From Lepidostoma basale (lineage: Eukaryota; Arthropoda; Insecta; Trichoptera; Lepidostomatidae), in contig JAHDVF020001237.1 in NCBI GenBank assembly GCA_022606425.2, positions 496,001 through 560,000 on the forward strand: a stretch of DNA of 64,000 nt, given 5' to 3'. The notes beneath the pieces were generated by a model. It was not told the origin of the DNA and searched no databases. It worked only from the letters and a program-made list of their open reading frames with translations. The number at the start of each line of letters is the position of its first letter. The first letter of the stretch is position 1. Below are positions 29,281 through 39,664 of the stretch, piece by piece. The position numbers and the translations under genes are program-made.

Positions 29281-29640
29281 TCATTGGAATTAATTGTAAA
29301 CCCATTTTCACATTGTAAACCCATTTCCGTCATTCTGACGGGTATCTACCCGATTGATAAGGAGTTTAAAAATTAATTCAATAAACATGTTTAGAAGTAT
29401 TATTAACATAAAGATTTATCGGCAATCACTGCAAATCCATTTTCACTTAGTTCCGTCATTTTGACGGGAATCAAATAAATAAAATTAGTATATATAATAA
29501 TTACATGCTCGATTAGAAATATAAAAAAGGTATAGATTAACATGTTTTATAATATTATTTACATATAGGTTTACTGACATTCATTTTCATTGAGTTCCGT
29601 CATTTCGACGGGAATCCAATTAATACAATATATTAAAATA
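29281..29640. repeat. Diverged tandem units with CCGTCA/TGACGG hairpins
   Basis: Three units each contain a 15-base hairpin: CCGTCATTCTGACGG (29327-29341), CCGTCATTTTGACGG (29453-29467) and CCGTCATTTCGACGG (29597-29611). They are spaced 126 and 144 bases apart. The bases around each hairpin (CATTTTCA before, GGAATC after) and AACATGTTT-like segments also recur. The surrounding sequence has diverged much more than the hairpin. A possible fourth remnant, ACCCGTCAAATCGACGTG, is at 30066. Confidence 0.7.
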
Positions 29641-29724
29641 AGTATATACGATTTATTATATAACACATCCTCGCTTAATTAGAAGGCCGAAAAGGAAATA
29701 GGTTTACATATTCAATATTCATCT

Positions 29725-29995
29725 TCTTTTGGTGCTGTGTCAAGTCCCCCAAACGTTGGCGATCTCTGCAGCGAAGTCCTGAACTCTGCTCATTCCTATC
29801 CAATCTGTTATATTTCGCAGCCTGGAAAATTGTCTATACCAACTCCCCAACGTCTTTCTATTTTGCCCATGATTATTAGCCAAATGGGTGGAATTTTTCC
29901 CCCCTTAGCACATGTCGCAAAGATAAGATCTTTCTAACCTTAACACTCAATAATAGCTCTTTATTGGCTTAGGCTCTCTGCAGTACATATTTAAT
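29725..29995 (-). pseudogene. RTE-B tail, reverse copy
   Basis: Plus-strand view starts TTTTGGTGCTGTGTCAAGTC and includes AACGTTGGCGATCTCTGCAG. This is the same 3' end as at 2041 and 38763, with an internal gap where the others have ATGGAACAGGTTC. Coding parts are broken. Confidence 0.65.
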
Positions 29996-31424
29996 AGTTG
30001 TATTATATCAATAATAAAGAAAATATTCTACAAACGAAATACATATTTTTAAATGATAAAGATAAACCCGTCAAATCGACGTGTTATGTGTATTGTGCAC
30101 TAAATAGTTAATTTTTTAGTTGACGTACAGTCAAAGGCACAAATTTTCGTGTGTTTTATCGTGGATTTATTTAAATAAATATCTGCGGGATCTGTTTATT
30201 ATAATGCAAGTACCAATATTGGTTTTTGAGATCTTTAAGTACGTTCAAACAAAATAAATAAGAACGTAAGTAATATGTACCTTTACTTTTGGCACCATTA
30301 TCTAATATAGTTAAGATCCAGTAAACTCTTTTCATCGTGGAAGGGAAGGTTTTTTCTTGTTTTTCTTGGGACCCTAATTAACCTTGCCGTTACAAAAAGA
30401 GAAGGGCTTTACTAGATGTAAGGAGGAATTATGCGAACTCCGGGGAGAAAAGGAAATCTCTCCCGGTGTAATGTGATTCAGGTTTTATGGGTAGGGATGA
30501 AATCGGAAACTAATCACAGATAAGCAAATACAATTAGAAATCGGACACGTGCTTCTAAAACGGGTAAGAACATTGATTTATTATTGTGCCCTAATGTAAC
30601 GACAGTATTCACGTTTAAATTTACGACTGTATAATGTATCTCTGTTTTCATTAGAAATAGGATTCTAAGGTTTTCTAAGAGAGCGAAAGTGATTAACTGA
30701 TTTATTAACTGTTAAAATTTATAACACTGTTATGATATCACAATTTTATTGATTAATTTTTTGGAAGTCTCGCGACAGGTATCATCGAGTTACGGTCAAA
30801 ACAATCGATTTGATTTATTAACATTAATATATCGTGATATATCCATTAGTTAGACCATCTTTTAGTTTAGACTATTGTCAAAATCATCTTAAATAATGGC
30901 TATTGAATCAATAAGTAAAAATCAAAAGGTTTGTGTTATGATAGTAGTTTTAACATAAAATAATATAAACAATAAATAGGTCTCGTTTGATAGTCATTAT
31001 ACTATTCATCTATCAAATGAATGTAAGAAATTATTCCTATTGGTCGTTGAATTTCATTGTTTCCGAAATACAAAAGTCATAATCACCCTCACAAAAACAA
31101 AGAACTACTCAGAGAGCGATCGGTTTCTCAAGTAGATATATTGTCTGCCAGCGCCGCATTTTTATACTCCAAACAAAGACATTAAGCGAATGGTCTACTA
31201 ACACATATCTTTCGCAAGTTCCATTCACTGTTGCTTACGCTACTTTTCACAACCTTCAATTTGTTCAGTTATAGTGTAAGCATTAGAAATACAACAATAT
31301 GAATTTGCACAGACTTCCATTAACTTGAGAAGTTACTTGCGAACGATTTTGAAACTAAATTGCTTAAATATAAATTGGAATAAGTATTAGAATAAAATTT
31401 AGATGTTTTTTTTATATTTACCAT
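29996..31424. other. Mostly AT-rich; decayed F2 foldback at 30690-30960
   Basis: 30690-30960 contains ATAACACTGTTATGATATCA, CTCGCGACAGGTATCATCGA and ATATCGTGATATATC, a strongly decayed relative of the F2 elements. Elsewhere no gene is supported. Confidence 0.35.
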
Positions 31425-31660
31425 AACTTTGTGTTGCGGATTCGTTGAACAATGATTTTTTTTATATAAACAACACTTTATCAACAATTAAATTAACACA
31501 AACATGTTTCGGACACAGAAGCTCTTCATCAGTGTAGTAAGTAAATATACAAAATAAATTATTAAACAATTTTTTTATAAATGTGGTCATTTTTGATAAA
31601 TATTAAAATTAATAAAAGAAGTGAAGGACTTCTGTATCCGTAACATTTTTAACTGTTTAA
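31425..31660. mobile_element. Foldback F4 copy
   Basis: Begins ACTTTGTGTTGCGGATTCGT, like the left end of the 15721 copy, and carries a hammerhead-like minus arm at 31497-31537. The right arm is reduced to GAAGGACTTCTGTATCCGTA followed by ACATTTTTAAC near 31625-31655. Confidence 0.6.
31497..31537 (-). ncRNA. Hammerhead-like motif, stem II partly broken
   Basis: Minus strand: stem I strand TACA, core CTGATGA, extra A, a 14-base segment GAGCTTCTGTGTCC, GAAA, stem III ACATGT, cleavage U, then TGTG. Stem I pairs over four positions with one wobble. Stem II is weak as written. The related arm at 31625 reads GGACTTCTGTATCC, which would form GGA/TCC, suggesting GAG is a later change from GGA. Confidence 0.45.
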
Positions 31661-31880
31661 TTGATACACTGTTATAATATCACAATTGATTTAATTTCTA
31701 TGAAATTCTCGCGAAAATTAATTGTAACATCTGGTGATGTTAACATCGGTTAGCGAAACAGCTGTCGCGACAATTTTGTAGAAATTAAATCAATTGAGAT
31801 ATTATAACAATGTTTCAATTGAACAGTTAATAATGTTAAAATATCAAAGTGTTTCCGCCAAAACAATGGATGATGGAAAT
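31655..31880. mobile_element. Foldback F2 copy
   Basis: ACACTGTTATAATATCACAATT on the left, shown here in part, mirrors ATTGAGATATTATAACAATG on the right. Plus arm: CTGGTGA (position 6 changed), extra T, GTTAAC..GGTTAGC hairpin, GAAA, ACAGCTGT, C, GCGAC. It ends with the family flank TTTCCGCCAAAACAATGGA. Confidence 0.65.
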
Positions 31881-32439
31881 ATTGTTTTTAAATTTTTTTA
31901 ATAAAGTGTTTTTATAAAGAAATAAACATTATTTTATTTGGAAGGGCTTGCAAAAAAAGTGAAAAGTTTCTTGCTAGTGGACACTCCACTTTATATTGCA
32001 AAGAACACAGGCAAACTAACACGGCATCGTTGTACGAATCGTTAACACTAAAAATGCGAAGGAAGCCCTCATTGTAGAAGCAACGGAACAATTTATCTTT
32101 ATTTATCTGACAAGAGAAACAAGGAAGAAGGATTTACCAGGGCGTGTAGGGGGGTGGATCCCATTAGATGTGTAGGAAGATTCTTACGCATATCCTGTTT
32201 TTTTACGGCAACCATGGGAATAACCGTGTCAGAATGATAAAGGTGTAGTCTAGATTTATTTTCAATTACAAAACCACCTTCTTTCCAATCAGAAATTATC
32301 AATTCACTTGTTTTAAACGGTGCAGCTGATTAAATGTTGAAGTGAAATATTATGTAGTTATTAAAAATTAATATCAAATATTTAATGTTTATTCATTGCT
32401 TCTTGAACAATGGTGTAAAACTCCATATTAAATTACTAA

Positions 32440-32580
32440 TACGAATCAAATATTTATTATGTTTTCTAGAAGCTTTTTAATGGGAATGAAATTATTTGAA
32501 AAAATCAAAAATGCCATTCCCAGAAATTTAAATAGTACTTTCTAGAAAACAGGTGTTCTCCTCCATATTAAGAATAACAT
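32440..32580. mobile_element. Short foldback, F10-like outer arms
   Basis: TGTTTTCTAGAAGCTTTTTA mirrors TAGTACTTTCTAGAAAACAG, and TGGGAATG mirrors CATTCCCA. The hammerhead core has been lost. Confidence 0.5.
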
Positions 32581-32589
32581 TAAAAGTTT

Positions 32590-32875
32590 TAATTTATAAC
32601 ACTGTCATGATATCACAATTTTTATTATCACTTTTTGGGAGTGTCGCGACAGCTGTTTTGCCAACCGATGTTGCCATAATCAGGTGATACAGAACACTAT
32701 TTAAAAACAACAACAGTTGTTTGTAACACCTGATCATTCCAAAATATGTTGGCAAAACAATTACACCCCAAAAAGATAATAATTAAAGTTGTGATATCAA
32801 AACATTGTTTATAGTGCTAATAATGTTGAAGTTTCATAGAGTTTTGGCCAAAACAATGGACTATATAATTATAAT
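32590..32875. mobile_element. Foldback F2 copy, decayed
   Basis: The left arm has AACACTGTCATGATATCACA and GTGTCGCGACAGCTGTTTTG. Its minus-strand reading is CTGATTA, extra T, GGCAAC..GTTGGC, AAAA, ACAGCTGT, C. The right arm is more damaged. It ends AGTTTTGGCCAAAACAATGG. Confidence 0.6.
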
Positions 32876-32879
32876 AATT

Positions 32880-33485
32880 TTAATTGTATGGAAACAGAAG
32901 TGTGATTGTAAGCTCGACTTTAAAGATAATATTCTATAGAAAAGTATGACAATTAATTTGAAAGTTATATAAGTTAAACCGAATGTTCTTTCTTAGTTTC
33001 TAGTTTCTCTTTGTACATGGTGGTTAATGAATGAATCTCTAGAACGAGTTAGAAGATATAAAAATCCACGTAAAACATTATTCGCATTATGATTGTGATC
33101 GCCATTTTATAATTTCATAATGTGTATGGTACATACAAAATATGTAATTATTTATATCTTGGCAATTATTGTGCAGATTTAACAAGCAGTCTCTTCAGAA
33201 TCCTAATCGAAATCCTAGAGATAATTATATACTGTGTCACACATCCTAGTCAATTCCCCACATTTCTCTTAACATAACATATTTTCCTCGTATTGTTTCA
33301 ACCTTTACTCTTATCAACTAGTCTAAAGAATTATAAAAATATCTTATTTATCTTAAATTCGACATACAACACAGTATTTTAAACAATATTTTAACAAAGC
33401 ACACGTACACAAAGATGATTTTCCCAAAGATTGGACAAGTGGTGGGAGAAATTGAAAAAAGTGTTGGGGCAGGAAACAATCACAG
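32880..33485. other. AT-rich DNA, nothing recognised
   Basis: No gene or element assigned. Confidence 0.3.
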
Positions 33486-33630
33486 TCGGGTGGTGGTCTA
33501 GGGGATAGAACGCTTGGCTCCTGATCCAGGGGATGTGGGTTCAAGCCTGGACATGACCAGATTCCTTCTTCATAATAATGAGCTATTTTCTGCTCACATT
33601 GAAGATTGTAATAATAAATTCTAATATCAT
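33486..33630 (+). mobile_element. SINE-B, a second tRNA-derived family
   Basis: Head GGGTGGTGGTCTAGGGGATA and AACGCTTGGCTCCTGATCC, then GTGGGTTCAAGCCTGG (B box). The shared body is ACCAGATTCCTTCTTCA and AATAATGAGCTATTTT. The copy at 51786 has the same head and body. It is unrelated in sequence to SINE-A apart from the polymerase III boxes. Confidence 0.75.
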
Positions 33631-33764
33631 TGATTTAAATCCTTGGTATTAGTCTTTTTAAAAAAAAAAAAAAAATGTGAATACACTCAAAGTTTTCATT
33701 CCAAACCAAAGTTAGTTTAAACAGTCTAAGATGTCAGTGCACAATGCGTTTTCTTGCACCGACC

Positions 33765-34030
33765 CTTATGAAATAATGAAAGTAGAATAAATGGGGTAGA
33801 AATAAATCTATAAATGATATGTCCCAAATGCAGATATTAAAAGTAAATGCAGGTAATTTAGTTCAGATGGTTTATGCATAATAAAAGAAAGAAAGAAAGA
33901 AGAAAATTTATAAAAATGTTTACGATTACAATTTGAATGGAGCAAGAATAATAGACTAAAGAAAACAATCAAATGTTAAAAAAAATCAAATGTTAATTGT
34001 CGGAAATGCAAAAAATCGGAGAAAGTTTAT
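33765..34030 (+). pseudogene. RTE-A copy, very decayed, first part
   Basis: Fragments match the better copies in order: GAAAGTAGAATAAATGGGGT (compare 53540 reversed), then AATTTGAATGGAGCAAGAAT and TTAATTGTCGGAAATGC. The tail of the same copy may be 34335-34397 (GTGGTGGAGACGGCTTGATG), with a foldback lying between. Confidence 0.45.
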
Positions 34031-34130
34031 GGGCCTGTTTGCAAGACACAATGTATATACGAGTTTGTTTAAAAAGCGGGAGAAGTGTAAAAAAACTTAA
34101 AAAATCATACATTTTATTATTATAATAATA

Positions 34131-34246
34131 TATATTTAGTGGGCTTCCACTTGTATTAAACGTCAAGACGCTCAAGTCGGACCAGAAGATAGCAGGAAGC
34201 TGCCGAAACCGGTTGACGTTAAACACAAGTGGAATCCCACTAAATA
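34131..34246. mobile_element. Foldback F7 with 33-base inverted ends
   Basis: ATTTAGTGGGCTTCCACTTG followed by TATTAAACGTCAA mirrors TTGACGTTAAACACAAGTGG followed by AATCCCACTAAAT. Plus arm: CAGAAGA, extra T, AGCAG..CTGCC hairpin, GAAA, ACCGGT, T. Position 4 is changed, so it is predicted inactive. It appears to have inserted into an old RTE-A copy. Confidence 0.75.
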
Positions 34247-34334
34247 CACGAGTATAATAATAAAGAAATTTTGTATCAATTTTTTTTTCAGTATTAAAAA
34301 TATTATCTTTTCTCGGAAGAAGTGTGATGAAAAA

Positions 34335-34397
34335 ACACCTATTTCATCATACCCCGTGGTGGAGACGGCTTGATGGGATTGGTTACTTAGTTTTTTT
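34335..34397 (+). pseudogene. RTE-A 3' end fragment
   Basis: CCCCGTGGTGGAGACGGCTT followed by GATGGGATTGGTTACTTAG corresponds to the family 3' terminus (normally CGGGGAGACGGCGTGATGG). Confidence 0.5.
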
Positions 34398-34927
34398 TAA
34401 AGTAATTTAATCATGAATTTTATTGTTGTATTCGTATTTCTGTTTAATTCAGTCATTCTCGATTAATTCCCCTATCAGATATCGGCGAGTACCTATCTTC
34501 ACGTACCTACAAGAGTCTTCATACTTCAATCGGACAATCCCGGTGTACATGAAGCTCAGATCGATCGACACAGTGCAAACACTTGCCTCTACCCGGCCAA
34601 CTGTTGATACTAGTCTCCACTAGTCTCACTACAGGCAATGGGGCTTACGACCTGTCTGCTTCTGTAACTATCGAAGAATTAATGATCATCATTTTTTTAC
34701 TTCGATTTTCTCTGAGATTTTTTCTAATCGAATTAAAAAGTTAATCAGATAGTAAAATGTTTACGAAATCATCATATCTTAATTAATAAGTTTATATTAT
34801 AATTGCAAATTCAACGTTAAATTATATAAATAAGTTTAAGTTACTAAATAATAAGAATAAATATTATGTTAATTAGAATAAATGGAACATTAACGACTGA
34901 ATGAATTAATAATAATAAATGGAACAT

Positions 34928-34985
34928 TAACGACATTCATGGCAGAGTGGTAGTAGCTCCGACATGTCATTCAAAAAAAAAAATT
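34928..34985 (+). mobile_element. SINE-A head fragment
   Basis: CGACATTCATGGCAGAGTGG followed by TAGTAGCTCCGACATGTCA matches the A-box half of the family. The B box is missing. Confidence 0.5.
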
Positions 34986-35384
34986 GTATTTAAAAATAAA
35001 CTGTTGCGTTACAAAGACAAAAATATTGTTCAATTGTAAATATTTCTTCACCAAATTTCTAAAACAAAGATTTAGAAGTACTTCAAAATTCAGTATTTAG
35101 GAGGGTGACATTTGTTTCTAAGGCATTGGCGAAGTTTAGTGAATCTTGTAAAAACATTCAGAAAACATGCAAAATTCAATATGTAATAACATTTCTTTAG
35201 ATTTTTTAACATATTTTAAATGCACAAAATACAACACTAATACTATTGAAGTAATTATTTATAAATAGAACTGAATTTCTTTAGAATATTAACTTTGCTC
35301 ATTGAAATAATATTTTTGGTAGAATTTAATTTTAACTTTGATAAAATATTAAAAATTAACACAAATTTCTTTATAATGTAATAA
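34986..35384. other. AT-rich DNA, nothing recognised
   Basis: No gene or element assigned. Confidence 0.3.
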
Positions 35385-35500
35385 ATATTTTATTTATTTC
35401 GACTTCGCCTTCTGGTTTTGGCAGCTCGCTGCCATCTTTTAGTAAAGAGCTCTTCATCAGAAGCTGACCACGAGATACCGAAACCGTTCAAAACTAGAAA
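35385..35500. mobile_element. Decayed F7-type foldback
   Basis: TTCTGGTTTTGGCAGCTCGC followed by TGCCATC is the reverse of the F7 arm (stem II GGCAGC..GCTGCC). A second arm with ACCGAAACCGTTCAAAAC lies at 35475-35497. The cores are not recoverable. Confidence 0.45.
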
Positions 35501-36250
35501 GACAAGCTATTAAAAAAAATACATTGTCAAAAATAAACTTTTTTTATATATTCTGAACATTAAACCAGAACACTATTTTTGTAGGGCTTGTAATGATTCG
35601 CATTTTTTTTAGATCACATACATAAAAATAATTATTAAACGCAATAATGTTATTTCACATTTTACTAATATTTTAACACTTCATGAATATATTTCACTTA
35701 CGAAAATAAAATTATTAGTTAACATTATAATTTCACACTGTTAACATTTTTTACTACTAGCAACATTGGATGAGTATTTCTCACTTGCAATGGAATATAC
35801 GTAACCTTATTTGTTGTTTTTCTATTAATCGTTATACTTGTTTCATATTACAATGTGTTTTTATTGATAAATACGATTTTAAAAGAGGTTCAGATGGAGC
35901 AAATCGAGTTGTGTGCAAAAAGCGAAAGCCTCGTTTGAAGCGACTGTGGCTTGAGACAGAAGAATTAAAATCAATGAAATTATTGACAGAAATGTCCATC
36001 AACTCTCTTAAAATATGGAAAAGAATGACATATTGTACAACAAATGGATGATAAAGTAGATATCCTGGCACAAGTGACCAGTAGGTATTTATTTATATTA
36101 TCATATAGAATGTTTTAATGTTCATTTATATAAACAAAACAATTAACATTATCACAATCGGTACATATGAGAAACGAGGCATTAAAACGATTGCAAGAGA
36201 AATGTTAAGTCAACTCTTTTACTTAACTAGTACAACAAACAAAAAAAACA
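35501..36250. other. AT-rich DNA, nothing recognised
   Basis: Short frames overlap on both strands at 35770-36070 without recognisable motifs. Confidence 0.3.
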
Positions 36251-36251
36251 A

Positions 36252-36552
36252 AACCATCACGCCGTTTCCCCGCAGGGGTAGGCAGAGAGAATGGACCGCC
36301 ACACTACTCTATCCTGGCACACCTCTCTAGCTTCCTCCACATTCATACATCGAGTCATACACGCACGTCGATTCTTCCGGCTTCTGACATGACCAACTTT
36401 TAATATTTGATTAATTTGGTCATGCCATGTTTTCCTCGGTCTACCTCGACTCCTTACTCCATTTACATTGTTAATGTATACTTTTTTAACCATTCTTTCT
36501 TCACCCATGCGCTCCATATGTCCGAACCAACGAAGCGAACCTTTCATAATTT
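36252..36552 (-). pseudogene. RTE-A tail, reverse copy
   Basis: Minus translation: MKGSLRWFGHMERMGEERMV, KKVYINNVNG, SRGRPRKTWHDQINQILKVG, HVRSRKNRRACMTRCMNVEE, AREVCQDRVVWRSILSAYPC. It is open across about 100 codons. The 3' end is at the low coordinate (ATCACGCCGTTTCCCCGCAG). Confidence 0.85.
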
Positions 36553-36624
36553 TGTACTTAACTAGTATACTATTTAATATCATCTGTAAATTAATAATAT
36601 TATATACATAGTTCATTGTTTTAG

Positions 36625-37290
36625 CCGAAATATTATGATAGTTCAACATTATAAACTGTTTAAATAAAAAAAACGCTGTTTATGGTATCACATTTTTATA
36701 TTTTGCGACAGCAGTTTTGTCAACCTATGTTGACATCATCAGGTGTTTTTTCGTGATTTTTCGAACCTTATTATATTTTTAATTAACTGTATTTATATAA
36801 TAAATGGAACTAAAAATAGAGGAATACCGAGGAAAACGTGGCACGATCAAATAAATGAAGTATAGAATGGCGGCCACGCGAGGAGTCATAGAAATCGACG
36901 TGTGTGCATGACACGTATGAATGTTGAGAAAGCGAGAGAAATATGTCAGGAAAGAAAAGTGTGGCGGTCCATTCTTTCTGCCTACCCCTTCGGGGAGACG
37001 GCGTGATGGTTAGTTATTATTAACTGTAATTAGGTACCTAACTAAACTCCAGCAAGAACTTCAAAATACTTTCAAATAAATTATTCAAATTGACATTCCA
37101 ACAAATGCACGTAAGGGTTCGAAAAATCCCGAAAATTAATTTTGACAGTTCAAAAAATATTGTTACACCTGGTGATGTCAGCATCGGTTGACAAAACAGC
37201 TGTCGCGAAAAATAATTTTAAAAAATCACAAAAAATTGTGATACTGTAAAGATCGTTTAATATAACATATTATGTAACAGTTTATAATAA
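36625..37290. mobile_element. Foldback F2 split by an RTE-A tail
   Basis: The left arm (36625-36790) contains TGCGACAGCAGTTTTGTCAA and TTGACATCATCAGGTGTT. The right arm (37095-37290) contains TTACACCTGGTGATGTCAGC and AACAGCTGTCGCG. The inner sequences ATTTTTCGAACC and GGTTCGAAAAAT also mirror, and they lie just outside the insertion. Between them is the RTE-A fragment at 36796-37016. Confidence 0.75.
36796..37016 (+). pseudogene. RTE-A tail inside the F2 foldback
   Basis: Starts GGAACTAAAAATAGAGGAAT and ends at CTTCGGGGAGACGGCG with TTAG. It corresponds to the RNRGRPRKTWHDQIN to LPLRGDGVM region, with a frameshift. It sits close to the centre of the palindrome. Confidence 0.8.
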
Positions 37291-37929
37291 AATTAAAGTG
37301 TGTGTGTGTGTGTACCAAGCTAAATACTATATAATCCAAAGTACGTAACCCTTTTTCTTATGATCTGGTATGTACTCGTATGCTCGTACGCGGAATTGGC
37401 CGGCAACAAACGTAATTTTTCAAGTAGAATTCTCTGTTTATGGCAGTATTTCAGGTCTACAACAAATCCTCTGACAGGAATACGACTGTAAATGGAAATG
37501 GGCACGGCAATTACTTCCCGTTTTCTCAATAAACTGCCTTAAACCTCTGAATCACTTCGCTACTTCTCGGTGCGCGGAAGAGAGCTTTATGAGAATGGCT
37601 CATTAAAAGTTGGGTACATTTATCAAATATAATGACCAGCATATTTTTATTTACAAAAAAAACATTGCCGCTTTAACGACGGCCTGTGGACTGTATTTTT
37701 ATGTCATTTGTTTACTGGAATGAAAGAGATTTTACATCGTCACTTTTTGGCTAAATGCTATATTTCTCTGTTTTAAATTTATATTCTGCATTGCATAACA
37801 AATAATTGTGTACACAGTAAACTATATCTACGTTTTAAAACAGCACATTTGAATTCAAATAACTTAAAATCTGTTTTATTATTGAATTTTTTATCCAAAA
37901 ATAAATTTCATTCTTACTGTAAAAATTCA
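37291..37929. other. Unassigned; short GT run
   Basis: A small GTGTGTGTGTGT run lies at about 37301-37312. A less AT-rich stretch (37370-37620) has no gene-like frame. Confidence 0.3.
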
Positions 37930-37974
37930 AATCACTATCACACTTTATTTTTATTCACTGAGAGTGTCGCGACA

Positions 37975-38009
37975 GCTATTTCGCCAACCGATGTTGGCAT
38001 CATCAGGTG
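37975..38009 (-). ncRNA. Hammerhead-like motif, left arm of F2
   Basis: Minus strand: CTGATGA, extra T, GCCAAC/ATCG/GTTGGC, GAAA, then TAGCTGT and C. Stem II is perfect over six pairs. Stem III would be ATAGCTGT with one wobble. Stem I is short with a mismatch at its second pair. Confidence 0.5.
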
Positions 38010-38038
38010 TTCGAATAAAATAACGAAGTTTATTGTTA

Positions 38039-38080
38039 CACCTGATGATGCCAACATCGGTTGGCGAAACAGCTGTCGCG
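38039..38080 (+). ncRNA. Hammerhead-like motif, right arm of F2
   Basis: Core CTGATGA 38042-38048; extra T 38049; stem II GCCAAC (38050-38055), loop ATCG, GTTGGC (38060-38065); GAAA 38066-38069; stem III ACAGCTGT (38069-38076), fully self-complementary; cleavage C at 38077. Stem I CAC/GCG pairs at two of three positions. All core bases fit apart from the extra T. Confidence 0.55.
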
Positions 38081-38180
38081 ACACTCAGTGAATAAAAAGA
38101 CATTGTGATAATTTAACAGTGTTTTAATTTTTTACAGTAATTATATTGAAGTATCATAGTGTTTCGGCCAAAACAATGGA

Positions 38181-38689
38181 ATATTTAATTTCATTCTCGT
38201 ACATTACGCAAAAAAAGATTATGTAGAATATTTAGAATATGTAAAGAACAGCCAAAGTAATATTTTTATTAAAATTTGTTAGCGGTTCGATTAATATGTG
38301 TATTCTTTCAAATACAGTTACTAAAAATGGTATATTTGTTCCTTATTATAAAACGTTATATCGATTATAATATTATAACTTAGCAATGTCCAAGAATAAG
38401 TCTAGTGAAAGGTACTATTTGTGTACAATTTAAACATTTTAACCTAAAACATATCTCTCTTTCTCTTTATTTTTAATGATTAAAGATTCTCATCATATTA
38501 AACTTAACTGATCAAATAAAATGTTATCCTTAATTAATAGAAAACTTAAACTATGATTGTTTAAAGTATTCCGATATTGATTACTTATTTCTTGATTCTA
38601 TATTAGGAAGTCTGATAAATCATAAAATATGTTATAAGCATTATATATTTAATGTTTCTTTGCCAACGATGTTACACTCCATTAAATAA
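38181..38689. other. AT-rich DNA, nothing recognised
   Basis: No gene or element assigned. Confidence 0.3.
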
Positions 38690-39055
38690 TTAATACGAAT
38701 GATTGATGTTTAATTATATTTGATGGAAATAACATGTTTCACCTTACTAAGACATTAATATTTTATAACCTTCTTCTTCCGGTGCCGTGTCAGGTCTCCC
38801 CAACGCTGGGGATCACTGCAGCGAAGGCATTTCTGCCCTGTGCCACATGGAACAGGTTCTGAACTCCGCTCACTCCTGTCCACTCCTTTATATTTCGCAG
38901 CCAGGACAACTGCATTCTACCAACTCCCCGACGTCCCTCTATTTTACCTATACGAGTATAATATTATATACAACCTGAACAAGGCGAAACATCAATCCCA
39001 CGATATATAATAATAAAACTTCTATAAAACTTCTAGTTTTCGTTGAAATAAATTA
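38690..39055. mobile_element. Foldback F10 split by an RTE-B tail
   Basis: The left arm TAATTATATTTGATGGAAAT and ACATGTTTCACCTTACTAAG mirrors the right arm TGAACAAGGCGAAACATCAA. The RTE-B fragment at 38763-38950 separates them, as RTE-A does at 36.8 kb. Confidence 0.6.
38763..38950 (-). pseudogene. RTE-B tail inside a foldback
   Basis: Plus view: CTTCTTCCGGTGCCGTGTCA, AACGCTGGGGATCACTGCAG, TGTGCCACATGGAACAGG. This is the best preserved 3' end of RTE-B in the window. The coding region upstream is missing. Confidence 0.75.
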
Positions 39056-39465
39056 TGTATTTAATTAATTATATAATTGAATTTAATGGAATATTTTTTT
39101 CAAAACTTTAGACGGGTAGCTTATACTCGTAATATCGAACACTTGTGCTAATGACTCATTTTAATTTATTTTATTTCAAAGCTATCATACATGTAAGCTT
39201 CTCGTACATGTTTATAAAATTAAAAATATGTTTTTCTATATATTAGGTATCACATTGTGCTGTGGATTCCCAGTTATTTTTTTTTAAAACATTGTATTGT
39301 CACAACGCTTTTACCTCCTTACTCTGTGTAAAAAATATACGGTGAGAAGGGCCGTGTACCATCCATAATATGCTTATGAAAACTAAAAAATTATACCTAA
39401 TATTAATAGATGGCGCTAGTGTAGATTAAACAAATATATGTGAAGTGTTCCTCAACATAGTAGCA
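39056..39465. other. AT-rich DNA with a partial foldback end
   Basis: ACATTGTGCTGTGGATTCCC at 39250 resembles the GTGTTGTGGATTC ends of F4 and F5, without a partner. Confidence 0.3.
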
Positions 39466-39469
39466 TATA

Positions 39470-39660
39470 TACATCTTTCCAGACAAATTTGCCAGACGTG
39501 GTGGTCGTAAGAAGGTCGCAATGGGGAATGTTGTATTACATAAAGCGATCGCTAAACCCAACCAATCTCGGTCTTATGTCGTGTAAACGTCTCGACCACC
39601 ATATTCTGTTTCCAAAAAACAATTTACATCTTCGTCTCTATTGAGATACAATTAATCCAT
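39470..39660. mobile_element. MITE-X, partial copy
   Basis: Contains GGTGGTCGTAAGAAGG, GGGGAATGTTGTATTACATA, CCCAACCAATCTCGG and the right arm CATATTCTGTTTCC..ATCTTCGTCTCTATTGAG. The left arm is absent, as at 12825. Confidence 0.7.
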
Positions 39661-39664
39661 AAAA

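Larger units (their letters stand above)
37930..38180. mobile_element. Foldback F2, best preserved, two hammerhead arms
   Basis: Arms of about 60 bases at 37950-38011 and 38035-38096 are nearly perfect inverses (one 2-base insertion, GAGAGTGTC against GAGTGTC, and few changes), separated by about 23 bases. Each arm is a hammerhead-like sequence, one on each strand. The right flank ATCATAGTGTTTCGGCCAAA followed by ACAATGGA recurs at other F2 copies and reversed at 63159. Near-identity of the arms suggests recent arrival or gene conversion. Confidence 0.85.

Noticed and set aside
29281..29640. CRISPR-like array because of regularly spaced palindromes
   Set aside because: Only three units, unequal spacing, similar rather than unique spacers, and a eukaryotic context.
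33488..33560. tRNA gene (GGTCTAGGGG and GGGTTCAAGCC)
   Set aside because: Repeated with a shared downstream body at 51786. It is better explained as a second SINE family.
37930..38180. Foldback F2 as a transcription terminator or bacterial-style attenuator
   Set aside because: It is a repeated palindromic element in eukaryotic DNA with conserved hammerhead-like bases, and there is no adjacent gene.
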